The notes beneath the pieces were generated by a model. The model had not been told where the DNA came from. It searched no databases and saw only the letters and a list, made by a program, of their open reading frames with translations. From the NCBI GenBank assembly GCA_000421065.1, contig ATWD01000001.1, positions 4,456,001 through 4,520,000 on the forward strand: DNA of 64,000 nucleotides, given 5' to 3'. Below, in pieces: positions 51,256-58,690 of this stretch; within the stretch, counting starts at the first letter, position 1; every line of letters starts with the position of its first letter. The position numbers and the translations under genes are program-made. The DNA comes from Acidobacteriaceae bacterium TAA 166 (GTDB lineage Bacteria; Acidobacteriota; Terriglobia; Terriglobales; Acidobacteriaceae).

Positions 51256-51302
51256 AAGACAGGCGCTGCCGCGCAGTGGGCCACGCGGCAGCGCCTGTCT
51301 TC
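51256..51302. repeat. Intergenic palindromic element, copy 8 (minimal perfect hairpin)
   Basis: AGACAGGCGCTGCCGCG and CGCGGCAGCGCCTGTCT form a perfect 17-bp stem around CAGTGGGCCA. It lies between two divergent starts (lactonase C and tdh), so it is not in a terminator position. Confidence 0.82.
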
Positions 51303-51372
51303 TATAAAGTCGATCCAGACTAAAATAATCTCTGGCCCGCGCGCGTCCGCGTACAGGCCGGAAAGGTACTCC

Positions 51373-52407
51373 GTGAAGGCACTCGTAAAGAGCCGCGGCG
51401 AACGCGGCCTCTGGCTCGAAGATGTCCCCGAGCCCACCATCGGCATCAACGACGTCAAGATCCGCGTCCTCTACACCGGCATCTGCGGCACCGATCTCCA
51501 CATCTACGACTGGGACGCCTGGGCCCGCTCCACCATCCGCGAGGGCCTCGTCATCGGCCACGAGTTCGTCGGCCAGGTCGTCGAGCTCGGCTCCAACGTC
51601 ACCGACATCGCCCTCGGCCAGCTCGTCTCCGGCGAAGGCCACGTCGTCTGCGGCCGCTGCCGCAACTGCCTCGCCGGCCGCCGCCATCTCTGCGCCCACA
51701 CCCTCGGCGTCGGCGTCAACCGCGACGGTGCCTTCGCCGAGTACATCGTGCTCCCCATGTCCAACATCTGGCAGCACGCCCCAGGCATCCACCCCGAGAT
51801 TGCCGCCATCTTCGACCCCCTCGGCAACGCCGTCCACACCGCGCTCGCCTTTCCCGTCCTCGGCGAAGACGTCCTCGTCACCGGAGCCGGCCCCATCGGA
51901 ATCATGGCCGCCGCCGTCGCCCGCCACGCCGGCGCCCGCTACGTCGTCATCTCCGACCCCAACCCCTACCGCCGCGACCTCGCCGCCAAGGTCGGCGTCA
52001 CCCTTGCCGTCGATCCCCGCGCCACCCCGCTCACCGAGATTCAGAAGCAGCTCCACATGCACGAGGGCTTCGACGTCGGCCTCGAGATGTCCGGCAACCC
52101 TGCGGCTTTCCGCGAGATGCTTCGCAACATGAGCCACGGAGCGAAGATCGCCATGCTCGGCATCCCCTCCGTGGAGATCGCCATCGACTGGAACCAGGTC
52201 GTCTTCAACCAGCTCACCCTTCGCGGCATCTACGGCCGCGAGATGTACGAGACCTGGTACAAGATGACCGTGATGCTCGAGAGCGGCCTCGACATCTCCG
52301 GCGTCATCACTCACCGGCTCCACTGGCGCGACTATGAGCAGGGCTTCGACGCCATGCGTTCCGGCAGCTCCGGCAAGGTCATCCTCGACTGGCGCGACGT
52401 CTGTTAG
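51373..52407 (+). CDS. tdh: L-threonine 3-dehydrogenase (Zn-dependent, Tdh)
   Basis: Oxidises L-threonine to 2-amino-3-ketobutyrate with NAD+. The 344-residue medium-chain dehydrogenase is close in length to E. coli Tdh. The active-site motif 'TGICGTDLHIYDWDAWA' and 'GHEFVGQVVELG' are Tdh-typical. The structural zinc cysteines are in 'CGRCRNCLAGRRHLC', and the NAD motif is GAGPIGIMAA. It starts at GTG 51373 after AAAGG. The usual partner kbl (2-amino-3-ketobutyrate CoA ligase) is not adjacent. Its TAG stop runs into element copy 9. Confidence 0.92.
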   Translation: MKALVKSRGERGLWLEDVPEPTIGINDVKIRVLYTGICGTDLHIYDWDAWARSTIREGLVIGHEFVGQVVELGSNVTDIALGQLVSGEGHVVCGRCRNCLAGRRHLCAHTLGVGVNRDGAFAEYIVLPMSNIWQHAPGIHPEIAAIFDPLGNAVHTALAFPVLGEDVLVTGAGPIGIMAAAVARHAGARYVVISDPNPYRRDLAAKVGVTLAVDPRATPLTEIQKQLHMHEGFDVGLEMSGNPAAFREMLRNMSHGAKIAMLGIPSVEIAIDWNQVVFNQLTLRGIYGREMYETWYKMTVMLESGLDISGVITHRLHWRDYEQGFDAMRSGSSGKVILDWRDVC

Positions 52408-52624
52408 CGCTGCCGCGCGGGGTCCTTCGCGGACGGCGAGTGAGCTTTCGGCGTGGGTCTCCCGCTGGTCGGCATGAAGATTTGTGCAAGCGACCAACGG
52501 GAGCCTCACGCCGAAAGCCCACTACGCGTCACGAAGTGACCGCCCGTACCGTGGTCCCCACAAACAGGTCTTCGTTTGTGGGGTGACTGAGCGCAGTGGG
52601 CCCGGCCGGCAGGCCATCGCCTTA
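52406..52624. repeat. Intergenic palindromic element, copy 9 (with extra hairpin module)
   Basis: Spans the whole convergent gap between tdh and the sugar isomerase gene and touches both stop codons. It contains the left end (AGCGCTGCCGCGCGG), the centre (CTCCCGCTGGTCGGC/AAGCGACCAACGGGAG), and on the right an added perfect stem CCCCACAAAC-AGGTCTTC-GTTTGTGGGG before the right end CAGTGGGCCCGGCCGGCAGG. The left outer arm is partly lost. Confidence 0.85.
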
Positions 52625-53485
52625 CTTCAGCTTCTTAACATAATCCGCATCCGTCTTCAGCGAATCCTTCCAGGGCATATCGAACGCCTCCTGCTCCACG
52701 AAGACGTGCCGGATCTTCTGGTTCTTCGCCGCCTGCGCGAACACCGGGGTATAGTCGATGCTTCCCAGCCCCAGCTCCGTCACCTTCGCGCCCTCCTGGC
52801 CCGGCGCCGTAATCTTGAAGTCCTTTACATGAAACATCGAGAAGCGGTGAGGATTTTCCTTCATCAGATCGACCGGCTTCCTCCCCGCCACCACCGCCCA
52901 TCCGCAGTCCAGCTCCAGCGTCACCAGCTTCGGGTCCGAGGTCTTCAGCAGCACCTCGTAAGGAACCCCGCCGTCCAGCGTCTCGAACTCATGCGTATGG
53001 TTGTGATACCCGAAGGTGATGCCGGCGGCCCTGGTCTTCTCGCCCAGTTGGTTGAACTTCTCCGACAACCACTTCCAGTCCTCCAGCGTCATCGACTTCT
53101 GCGCCGGATCCTTCGCCCCCGGGCTCGCGCAGATGATGTACTCCACGCCGATCTCCTTGTCGAACGCCAGCAGCTCATCGAACTTCTTGCGCAGGTCTCC
53201 ATAGGGGTGATGCGCGCTCACGCACTTCAGGCCGGCCTTCGCGAACGCCTGCTTCGCCTCGGCGGCCGAGTGGTTGTAGTAACCGGCGGACTCGACCTCC
53301 GTATAACCGGCCTTCGCAACCTCCGCAAGCGTGCCTTCAAAGTCCTCGCCAAGCTGCTGACGCACCGAGTAAAGCTGAATGCCAACCGGAAGACCCAGAG
53401 GGTTGGCAAAAGAAACTCCACCCTGCGTGGCCGCATAAAGACCGGCAGCCGAAGCCTGCCCCAGAAACCTTCTGCGTGAGATCAT
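52622..53485 (-). CDS. Tat-exported sugar phosphate isomerase/epimerase-like TIM barrel
   Basis: A 287-residue AP-endonuclease-2/xylose-isomerase-like barrel protein with a Tat signal (ISRRRFLGQASAAGLYAAT). Family motifs: 'PVGIQLYSVRQQLGEDFEGT', 'AGYTEVESAGYYNHSAAEAK', 'GITFGYHNHTHEFE' (metal-binding His/Glu), 'TLELDCGWAVVAG' and 'FSMFHVKDFK'. Such proteins isomerise or epimerise sugars or inositols; exported forms are common in Acidobacteriota and Planctomycetes. Its stop codon lies inside the edge of element copy 9. Confidence 0.88.
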   Translation of the reverse strand: MISRRRFLGQASAAGLYAATQGGVSFANPLGLPVGIQLYSVRQQLGEDFEGTLAEVAKAGYTEVESAGYYNHSAAEAKQAFAKAGLKCVSAHHPYGDLRKKFDELLAFDKEIGVEYIICASPGAKDPAQKSMTLEDWKWLSEKFNQLGEKTRAAGITFGYHNHTHEFETLDGGVPYEVLLKTSDPKLVTLELDCGWAVVAGRKPVDLMKENPHRFSMFHVKDFKITAPGQEGAKVTELGLGSIDYTPVFAQAAKNQKIRHVFVEQEAFDMPWKDSLKTDADYVKKLK

Positions 53486-53794
53486 CGAAGCTCCTTATTC
53501 TTAGGTTCATCGAAACCTTACCCAAAACCGACTCGTAGAGTCCAGTCCAAGGCAGCCTTCCCATGTTGAGGAATGTTTCAGCAACACCTTGTCTCCTATC
53601 AATAACTTCAATCCTTTTGCCATGACCGGATCTTGATCCTTTCTTCATCGATCACACCGGAGCTCTTTGGCTTATCAATCCAAAGATTGATACAGGCACT
53701 GAGAGAAACGCCGGGTCCCCAGCGAGCTTGCCCGCTGGGATAGAACGAAGTCGAAGGAGCTGCGTCTCCCTCCAGCCGATGCACCTGGATTAAA

Positions 53795-54100
53795 CCTCTC
53801 CATACATCGGAATCGGCCTGTCCCAATTCCTCGCTCAAATCAGTCCAGGTTGGATTCCCGCTCTCGACCAAAGCAACCTTCTTGATCCGCGACCCTTCAG
53901 CTGCTTCTCGCGTGCGATGGCGTCCTCCACATAAAGAAACCACTCGAACCAGACCAGCCGCTCGCACCGATAAAGCTTCGTGAATCCTTCAAACCTTCCC
54001 CTGTTTTATGCTGAAGCACACGAAGCTCAATCTCACGGGTAACGTCAACATAGAGGTGATGACTCCTGCTGGCCATGATGTAGGTGTAGTAAAGGGTTCT
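53795..54100 (-). pseudogene. Decayed GIY-YIG endonuclease-like gene
   Basis: Minus-strand fragments in three frames align by eye to one small GIY-YIG protein: 'YYTYIMASRSHHLYVDVTRE', then (after a frameshift near 53981-53998) 'YRCERLVWFEWFLYVEDAIA', then (after a second near 53884-53895) 'KKVALVESGNPTWTDLSEEL'. The first shift coincides with an 8-bp imperfect tandem duplication (GAAGGTTT/GAAGGATT). The 722-base gap 53486-54207 holds nothing else that I can support. Confidence 0.75.
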
Positions 54101-54207
54101 CGCCCATAACCGTGAAGACCACAAAAGAAGGTAGGAAGATTACGAGACAAGCTCCGGAAAACATCGGAACCGTTTCCCTCAACATCCCACTATCTGTAAA
54201 AAGTGTC

Positions 54208-55050
54208 CTAACGCCGCGACAGCCACCACCCCTTCCCAACACACCACGCACTCTCATCCGGCCGGTCATCCCGACGCAATGACCGCACCTCTCCAGCCCC
54301 GCCCTTCATAAAACACTCCTCCAGCCTCCGCCCCATCGCGGCATCCCGCGCTCCCTCGCAGCCCACAAACTTCGCCCCGCACAAAAACCGCGCCGCATAT
54401 CCCTCAGGATTCCGCGTCACCCTCAGCATCCCCCCATATCCCTCCTCGGGGGTCAAGGGAAATAGCAGCCTTCCCCTCACCCGCAGGGCCTCCAGCCAAA
54501 TCCCCAGCGGCTCCGTAGCCCCCGCGCTCACATACACCACGTCGCACTCCGGCAGCGATGCCTGAACGCCCGACTCCGCATGCACCCTCACCCACGGCAT
54601 CGCCTTTAGATTCTCCCGTGCCCGCTCCGCGAGATCGTCCTCGATCTCATAGGCGTCCACCCCTCCGCCCGCTCCCACCAGAAGGCCCAGCATCGCCGTG
54701 TAATACCCCGTGCCCGCACCCACATGCACCACCGTCTCGCCCTCGCCGATCTCCAGCGCCGCAAAGCACAGAGCATGCAGGCTCGGCTGTCCGTTGTTGA
54801 TCGCCGCCTCATCCTTCAGCTGGATCAAGACATCCTGGTAGAGCTCCGAAGGATCGCTCACCCATCGTCCCTCCTCGCCGCCGCCGAAGATCCTCCACGG
54901 CGGAGCTCCCGCGAACCTCTCCCGCGGCACCGTCGCGAAGACCCCCATGATCCTTCCGTCCTCGATCAGCCCGCCGCTCCTGGCCATCTCCCGGCCAAAC
55001 GTCGCCCGGCGTTCTTCGAGACTCCCCGCCTTGTGCTCCGAAGCTTCCAT
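54208..55050 (-). CDS. Protein-L-isoaspartate O-methyltransferase-like protein
   Basis: A 280-residue SAM-dependent methyltransferase. The SAM motif VVHVGAGTGYYTAMLG is at about residue 118, preceded by the Pcm-typical 'REMARSGGLIEDGRIMGVFA' and 'VPRERFAGAPP', and followed by 'VDAYEIEDDLAERARENL'. It would methylate isoaspartyl residues in damaged proteins. It is longer than E. coli Pcm (208 residues) at its C-terminus. The frame stays open upstream of the chosen ATG (55050), but that part reads as noise. It is flanked by short frames of doubtful status. Confidence 0.78.
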   Translation of the reverse strand: MEASEHKAGSLEERRATFGREMARSGGLIEDGRIMGVFATVPRERFAGAPPWRIFGGGEEGRWVSDPSELYQDVLIQLKDEAAINNGQPSLHALCFAALEIGEGETVVHVGAGTGYYTAMLGLLVGAGGGVDAYEIEDDLAERARENLKAMPWVRVHAESGVQASLPECDVVYVSAGATEPLGIWLEALRVRGRLLFPLTPEEGYGGMLRVTRNPEGYAARFLCGAKFVGCEGARDAAMGRRLEECFMKGGAGEVRSLRRDDRPDESAWCVGKGWWLSRR

Positions 55051-55228
55051 CGAGACGCGGCAAAAAGCTCTGCCGTGACCTCTAAGACGCCTCTCGGCAA
55101 CTTCGCGGCCATCGTCTTTAAAATCCGCTGTTCCTCCTGTGCTCGACCGCGTTCCATCCCGGCGGGGTCCGTTCCATACCAGCCATCGTCTTTTCGGCAT
55201 GCGAGGGCGGCCATGAGACGAAATCCCT

Positions 55229-55396
55229 TCACGCCTCTGTCTCCTGAGCGTCGTTTCTCTCCACGCCGCCGATCGCAACCGGCTCACCGCCGCTTTCAAT
55301 CGCCACCCAACCCCTGCTCTCTCCCCGGTCCAGGGCCGCCAACATCATCCCGGGTAAATCGATGAAGTTCGGCGCCGTCCAGAGATAGAGGTACAT
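55229..55396 (-). CDS. Doubtful 55-residue ORF upstream of the methyltransferase
   Basis: ATG at 55396 gives MYLYLWTAPNFIDLPGMMLA and onward to a TGA at 55229. No good RBS and no recognised family. It is listed because it occupies the gap 55051-55440 on the same strand as the methyltransferase and its stop overlaps a further possible start (GTGA). It may be noise or the remnant of a larger gene. Confidence 0.22.
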   Translation of the reverse strand: MYLYLWTAPNFIDLPGMMLAALDRGESRGWVAIESGGEPVAIGGVERNDAQETEA

Positions 55397-55487
55397 CGTT
55401 GAGGACGACGGCAAACAGCACAAGCCGCCTTCGTCTCCACCGTGATTCTCTTGACACGGCTGATATACTTAAAAAGTAGGAAAAAGG

Positions 55488-55510
55488 AAGCCCGGCTATC
55501 AGCCGGGCTT
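55488..55510. terminator. Hairpin terminator
   Basis: AAGCCCGGCT-ATC-AGCCGGGCTT, a perfect 10-bp stem with an A-rich left flank and TTA on the right. It could end minus-strand or plus-strand transcripts in the gap before the AIM24 gene. Confidence 0.6.
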
Positions 55511-55547
55511 TACTGCTTAATATCCCGGAGCCGACCAAGCCGGATCG

Positions 55548-55623
55548 AAGTTTTCACAAGATCGGGCCTGAGTTTCTCGAAATCCGGACTTAAGATTTCA
55601 CGAAGTCCGGACTTAAGTTTTTT
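55548..55623. repeat. Three imperfect 21-23-nt tandem repeats upstream of the AIM24 gene
   Basis: Units start at 55548, 55571 and 55592, with a partial fourth at 55615. The last full unit contains AAGTCCGGACTT, a perfect 12-bp palindrome. They lie 60-135 bases before the AIM24 start, where tandem regulator sites would be expected. Confidence 0.6.
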
Positions 55624-55682
55624 AGATCGAAGACTTTGCACTAATATGTACGGGGGCCGGGTCCCCACCCGGAGGAGGGCTC

Positions 55683-56438
55683 ATGCAGCATCGCATCCTT
55701 GGAACCACCATGCCCGTGCTCGAGTTCGCGCTCGATCACAACGACGCCGTCATCTCCGAGGCCGGCGAGCTCTCCTGGATGAGCCAGTCTATCCAGATGA
55801 ACACCCACACCCAGCACGCCGGCGGCGGTGGCTTCCTCGGTGTCCTCAAGCGCGTCGCCGGCGGCGGAACACTCTTCATGACCGAGTACCGCGCCGTCGG
55901 CGCCCCCGGAACCGTTGCCTTTGCCACCCGCGTCCCCGGCCACATCGTCCCCGTCGAGGTCTCCGGGGGCCACGAGTACATGGTCCACCGCCACGGCTTC
56001 CTCTGCGCCACCGCAGGCATCGCGCTCGGTGTCGGCTTCCAGCAGTCGCTCGGCGCAGGCATCTTCGGCGGCGACGGCTTCCTCCTCCAGAAGGTCTCCG
56101 GGCAGGGCGTCGCCTGGCTCGAGCTCTCGGGCGAGGTCATCGTGCGCGACCTCGCCCCCGGCGAGACTCTCCGCGTTCATCCCGGCCACGTCGGAGCCTT
56201 CCACGCCGGAGTCAACTTCCAGATCCAGCGCGTGCCCGGCATCCGCAACCTCATTTTCGGCGGCGACGGCATCTTCCTGGCCGCGCTAACCGGCCCCGGC
56301 CGCGTCTGGCTTCAGACGCTTCCCATCCAGCGCCTCGCCCACCAGCTGCAGGAGTACATGAAGGTCGAGCGCGTCGAGCAGAACACCGAATCCGGCGTCA
56401 TCGGAGGCATCGTAGGCTCCGTCCTCAAAGGCCTGTAA
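55683..56438 (+). CDS. AIM24/TIGR00266-family protein
   Basis: A 251-residue protein of the AIM24 (mitochondrial biogenesis)-like family with a double-stranded beta-helix core: 'AGELSWMSQSIQMNTHTQHA', 'GTLFMTEYRAVGAPGTVAFA', 'GLGAGIFGGDGFLLQKVSGQ'-like and 'VWLQTLPIQRLAHQL'. The C-terminal GIVGSVLKGL helix is usual. CCGGAGGAGGG precedes the ATG. Bacterial members have no settled function; they are often linked to stress or redox conditions. Tandem repeats upstream suggest specific control. Confidence 0.9.
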   Translation: MQHRILGTTMPVLEFALDHNDAVISEAGELSWMSQSIQMNTHTQHAGGGGFLGVLKRVAGGGTLFMTEYRAVGAPGTVAFATRVPGHIVPVEVSGGHEYMVHRHGFLCATAGIALGVGFQQSLGAGIFGGDGFLLQKVSGQGVAWLELSGEVIVRDLAPGETLRVHPGHVGAFHAGVNFQIQRVPGIRNLIFGGDGIFLAALTGPGRVWLQTLPIQRLAHQLQEYMKVERVEQNTESGVIGGIVGSVLKGL

Positions 56439-56461
56439 CACGCGAAGCGAGCGAGATCAAA

Positions 56462-56682
56462 GATAGGCGCTGCCGCGCGGGCGTCCTGCGCGGACAGCGG
56501 TCACTTCGTGACGTGTGCCTCCCGCTGGTCGACGCAAGAATTCTGGCAAGCGACCAACGGGAACTCTACCCCGAAGGAGTACACGCGTCACGAAGGGTGC
56601 GCCCGTACCGGGGTCCCCACAAACAGGTCTTCGTTTGTGGGGTGGCCGAGCGCAGTGGGCCCGGCCGGCAGGCCAGAATCAC
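56462..56682. repeat. Intergenic palindromic element, copy 10 (with extra hairpin module)
   Basis: Left end GATAGGCGCTGCCGCGCGGG, outer arm GCGGTCACTTCGTGACG, a diverged centre, then the same added stem CCCCACAAAC-AGGTCTTC-GTTTGTGGGG as copy 9 and the right end CAGTGGGCCCGGCCGGCAGG. It lies in the convergent gap between the AIM24 and DoxX genes. Confidence 0.85.
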
Positions 56683-56711
56683 TTCTCCCAAGCAGGGTTG
56701 GTCGATACGAC

Positions 56712-57140
56712 CTAGCCGCGCTCCTGATTCCAGCAGCCGTCGATCGACCACGCGTTGTAACGCCGAAGAAACAGCAGCACCGAGAAGACCAGAGCGTACG
56801 AGAGCTGCGTTCCCGCCGCGGCCCAGTCCTGCACCAGAGACGATCCGAAGGTAAGCACCATCATCAGCAGCGAGGCAGCGACCAACGCCCAGCGCGTCTT
56901 CCAGCCCAACAGCAGAAGCAGGCCGATCAGACCTTCGATCGGAGGCAGCGCCGATCCGAACCCCTGCACCAGCGAATGCGACAGAGGCGAGTGCGCGAAC
57001 TGCACGGTCAGGTGCCCGACGAAGTTCGCGGGGCCGGCCAGCAGGCGGCTCACGCCGTGCATCAACAGGTTCGTCCCCGCCATGGCTCGCAGTAGGGCGT
57101 AGGCGATCTTCTCATCGTGGTTCGACGTGTTGAATCTCAT
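56712..57140 (-). CDS. DoxX-family membrane protein
   Basis: A 142-residue inner-membrane protein with four hydrophobic helices. It starts MRFNTSNHDEKIAYALLRAM; the first helix has the DoxX-like 'AGTNLLMHGVSRL' and the third is 'ALPPIEGLIGLLLLLGWKTR', matching the DoxX pattern of conserved Gly/Pro. Such proteins take part in respiratory or oxidative-stress functions, but the role of this member is unknown. It is divergent from the ABC ATPase gene with a 77-base gap. Confidence 0.85.
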   Translation of the reverse strand: MRFNTSNHDEKIAYALLRAMAGTNLLMHGVSRLLAGPANFVGHLTVQFAHSPLSHSLVQGFGSALPPIEGLIGLLLLLGWKTRWALVAASLLMMVLTFGSSLVQDWAAAGTQLSYALVFSVLLFLRRYNAWSIDGCWNQERG

Positions 57141-57217
57141 GCTCCTCCGCGCTGCTGATGACGCTATTCATTCGATGCATGATGCCGAACGAGGTCACGC
57201 GACCACGCTATCGTTAA

Positions 57218-58012
57218 ATGATGGCCCAGCATATCTCCGAGCCCTTCCTGAAGCTTGCGCACGTCAAAGTAGCCCGGGGCGAAAATGTCGTCCTCCACGA
57301 TATCAATCTCGCCGTCAACGCGGGCGAGCACATCGCCATCCTCGGCCCCAACGGCTGCGGCAAATCCACCCTGATTAAGACCATCACCTGCGAGTGCTAC
57401 CCGATGGTCGCGCCCGAGACCGAGGTGAGCATCTTCGGCCGCGCGCGCTGGGACCTCACCGAGCTCAAGAAGCGCCTCGGCGTCGTCTCCGCCGAGCTGC
57501 CCGGCAAGCCGACCCTCACCACCACCGGCCGCGACGCCGTCCTGACCGGCTTCTTCTCGAGCTCCACCCTGTGGCCGAACCTCACCGTCACCGACGAGAT
57601 GCGCTCCCGCGCCGACGAGGTGCTCGCCCTGATCGACGCCGAGCCTCTGCGCGACAAGCTCGTCGGACACATGTCCGCAGGCCAGCAGCGCCGCATCATG
57701 ATCGGCCGCGCCCTGGTGGCGTCTTCGCAGATGCTCCTGCTCGACGAGCCTTCCAATGCGCTCGACATCGCCGCCCAGCAGGAGCTGCGCAACCTGATGC
57801 GGCGGCTTGCGCAGCAGGGAACCGGCATTCTTCTGATTACCCATCAGGTCTCCGACATCATCCCGGAGATCGACCGCATTCTGATGATGAAAGACGGCCG
57901 TATCGTCGCCGATGGTTCGCGCCGCGATCTTCTGACTGCGAAAAATCTGAGCGATCTCTTTCGTACCGAGGTTCACCTGACTGAGAAGGACGGCTTCCAG
58001 CACGTCTGGTAG
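57218..58012 (+). CDS. Stand-alone ABC ATP-binding protein (ModF/YadG-like)
   Basis: Cytoplasmic ATPase of 264 residues with Walker A GPNGCGKST (about residue 46), signature MSAGQQRRIMIGRAL, Walker B MLLLDEPSNALD and switch His in 'LITHQVSD'. The insert 'GRARWDLTELKKRLGVVSAE' between Walker A and the signature is typical of single-domain ModF-like proteins. No permease gene is adjacent, so its membrane partner is encoded elsewhere or it works alone. Tandem ATGs at 57218 and 57221 leave the exact start open. Confidence 0.88.
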   Translation: MMAQHISEPFLKLAHVKVARGENVVLHDINLAVNAGEHIAILGPNGCGKSTLIKTITCECYPMVAPETEVSIFGRARWDLTELKKRLGVVSAELPGKPTLTTTGRDAVLTGFFSSSTLWPNLTVTDEMRSRADEVLALIDAEPLRDKLVGHMSAGQQRRIMIGRALVASSQMLLLDEPSNALDIAAQQELRNLMRRLAQQGTGILLITHQVSDIIPEIDRILMMKDGRIVADGSRRDLLTAKNLSDLFRTEVHLTEKDGFQHVW

Positions 58013-58018
58013 AGGCAA

Positions 58019-58074
58019 AATGGCCTGCCGGATCGCCCCACGCGCAGTGGGCCCGCGCGGCAGCGCTGTCTTCA
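58019..58074. repeat. Intergenic palindromic element, copy 11 (short form)
   Basis: ATGGCCTGCCGGATCGCCCC followed by ACGCGCAGTGGGCCCGCGCG and GCAGCGCTGTC: the right tip in reverse, a short middle, and the left end in reverse. It occupies the convergent gap between the ABC ATPase and GNAT genes and touches the GNAT stop codon. Confidence 0.8.
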
Positions 58075-58674
58075 TCTAACGGTGTGATGGCCGCCTGGCA
58101 GCGGCACGACCCCGGCCTGCAGTTTCACCAGCTCAGGCTGCGGGAGCTTCTTCGGTCCCAGCACGGCGATCTTTGGAACCGGACCGCGCACCATCGCAAC
58201 TTCGTCGCAGGCATAGAGACGCGGGCAGGTCTGGCAGTCCTTGTAGATCTTGTCCGGAAGCACTGTGCGGTCGACGACGCGAAATCCGAAGTGAAAGAAG
58301 AAGTCCGGAATGCGTGTGAACAGGCAGACGCTGGTGACGCTCTGCTCTTCGGCGTCTTCCAGCAGACCGCGCAGCAGCCTGCCGCCCGCGCCCTGTCCCT
58401 TGGCCTCAGGCTTCACCACGATAGAGCGAATCTCGGCCAGATGCGGTCCGTAGAGATGCAGCGCGCCGCAACCCAGGAAGACTCCGCTCTCGCTCTCAGC
58501 CACAGTGAAGTCGCGAACGTTCTCGCAAATCTCCGCGTAGCTGCGGCGCAGCAGTGTACCGTCGCCCGACAGCGAGTTGACCAGCTCGAAGATGTTCACC
58601 GCATCCGGAAGCTTCGCCTTGCGAACGATCGCCCCGCCCACGCGCGGACGCGAGGAAGAGGTGGATTCGCTCAC
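58072..58674 (-). CDS. GNAT acetyltransferase, probable N-acetylglutamate synthase of the arg cluster
   Basis: A 200-residue GNAT-family enzyme. The acetyl-CoA-binding motif is 'IRSIVVKPEAKGQGAGGRLL', followed by 'VCLFTRIPDFFFHFGFRVVD' and a C-terminal CxxC-like 'KDCQTCPRLYACDE'. Because the cluster uses acetylated intermediates (argC, argB, argD) and no argJ or full-length argA is seen here, it is a good candidate for the short stand-alone ArgA type. GTG at 58674 was chosen, 16 bases after the argH stop; a TTG at about 58697 is possible. Its assignment depends on context. Confidence 0.78.
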   Translation of the reverse strand: MSESTSSSRPRVGGAIVRKAKLPDAVNIFELVNSLSGDGTLLRRSYAEICENVRDFTVAESESGVFLGCGALHLYGPHLAEIRSIVVKPEAKGQGAGGRLLRGLLEDAEEQSVTSVCLFTRIPDFFFHFGFRVVDRTVLPDKIYKDCQTCPRLYACDEVAMVRGPVPKIAVLGPKKLPQPELVKLQAGVVPLPGGHHTVR

Positions 58675-58690
58675 AGGCAATAACGACGAG

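Noticed and set aside
54966..55232. An 88-codon minus-strand frame overlapping the methyltransferase start
   Set aside because: It overlaps the methyltransferase by 85 bases, has no recognisable domain, and composition fits an out-of-frame reading.
55451..55469. TTGACA followed by TATACT as a promoter for the AIM24 gene
   Set aside because: The spacing is only 7 bases, far from the 16-18 needed.
18398..58074. Intergenic elements as CRISPR arrays or prophage att sites
   Set aside because: There is no regular spacing, no cas or integrase gene, and copies are single and dispersed.
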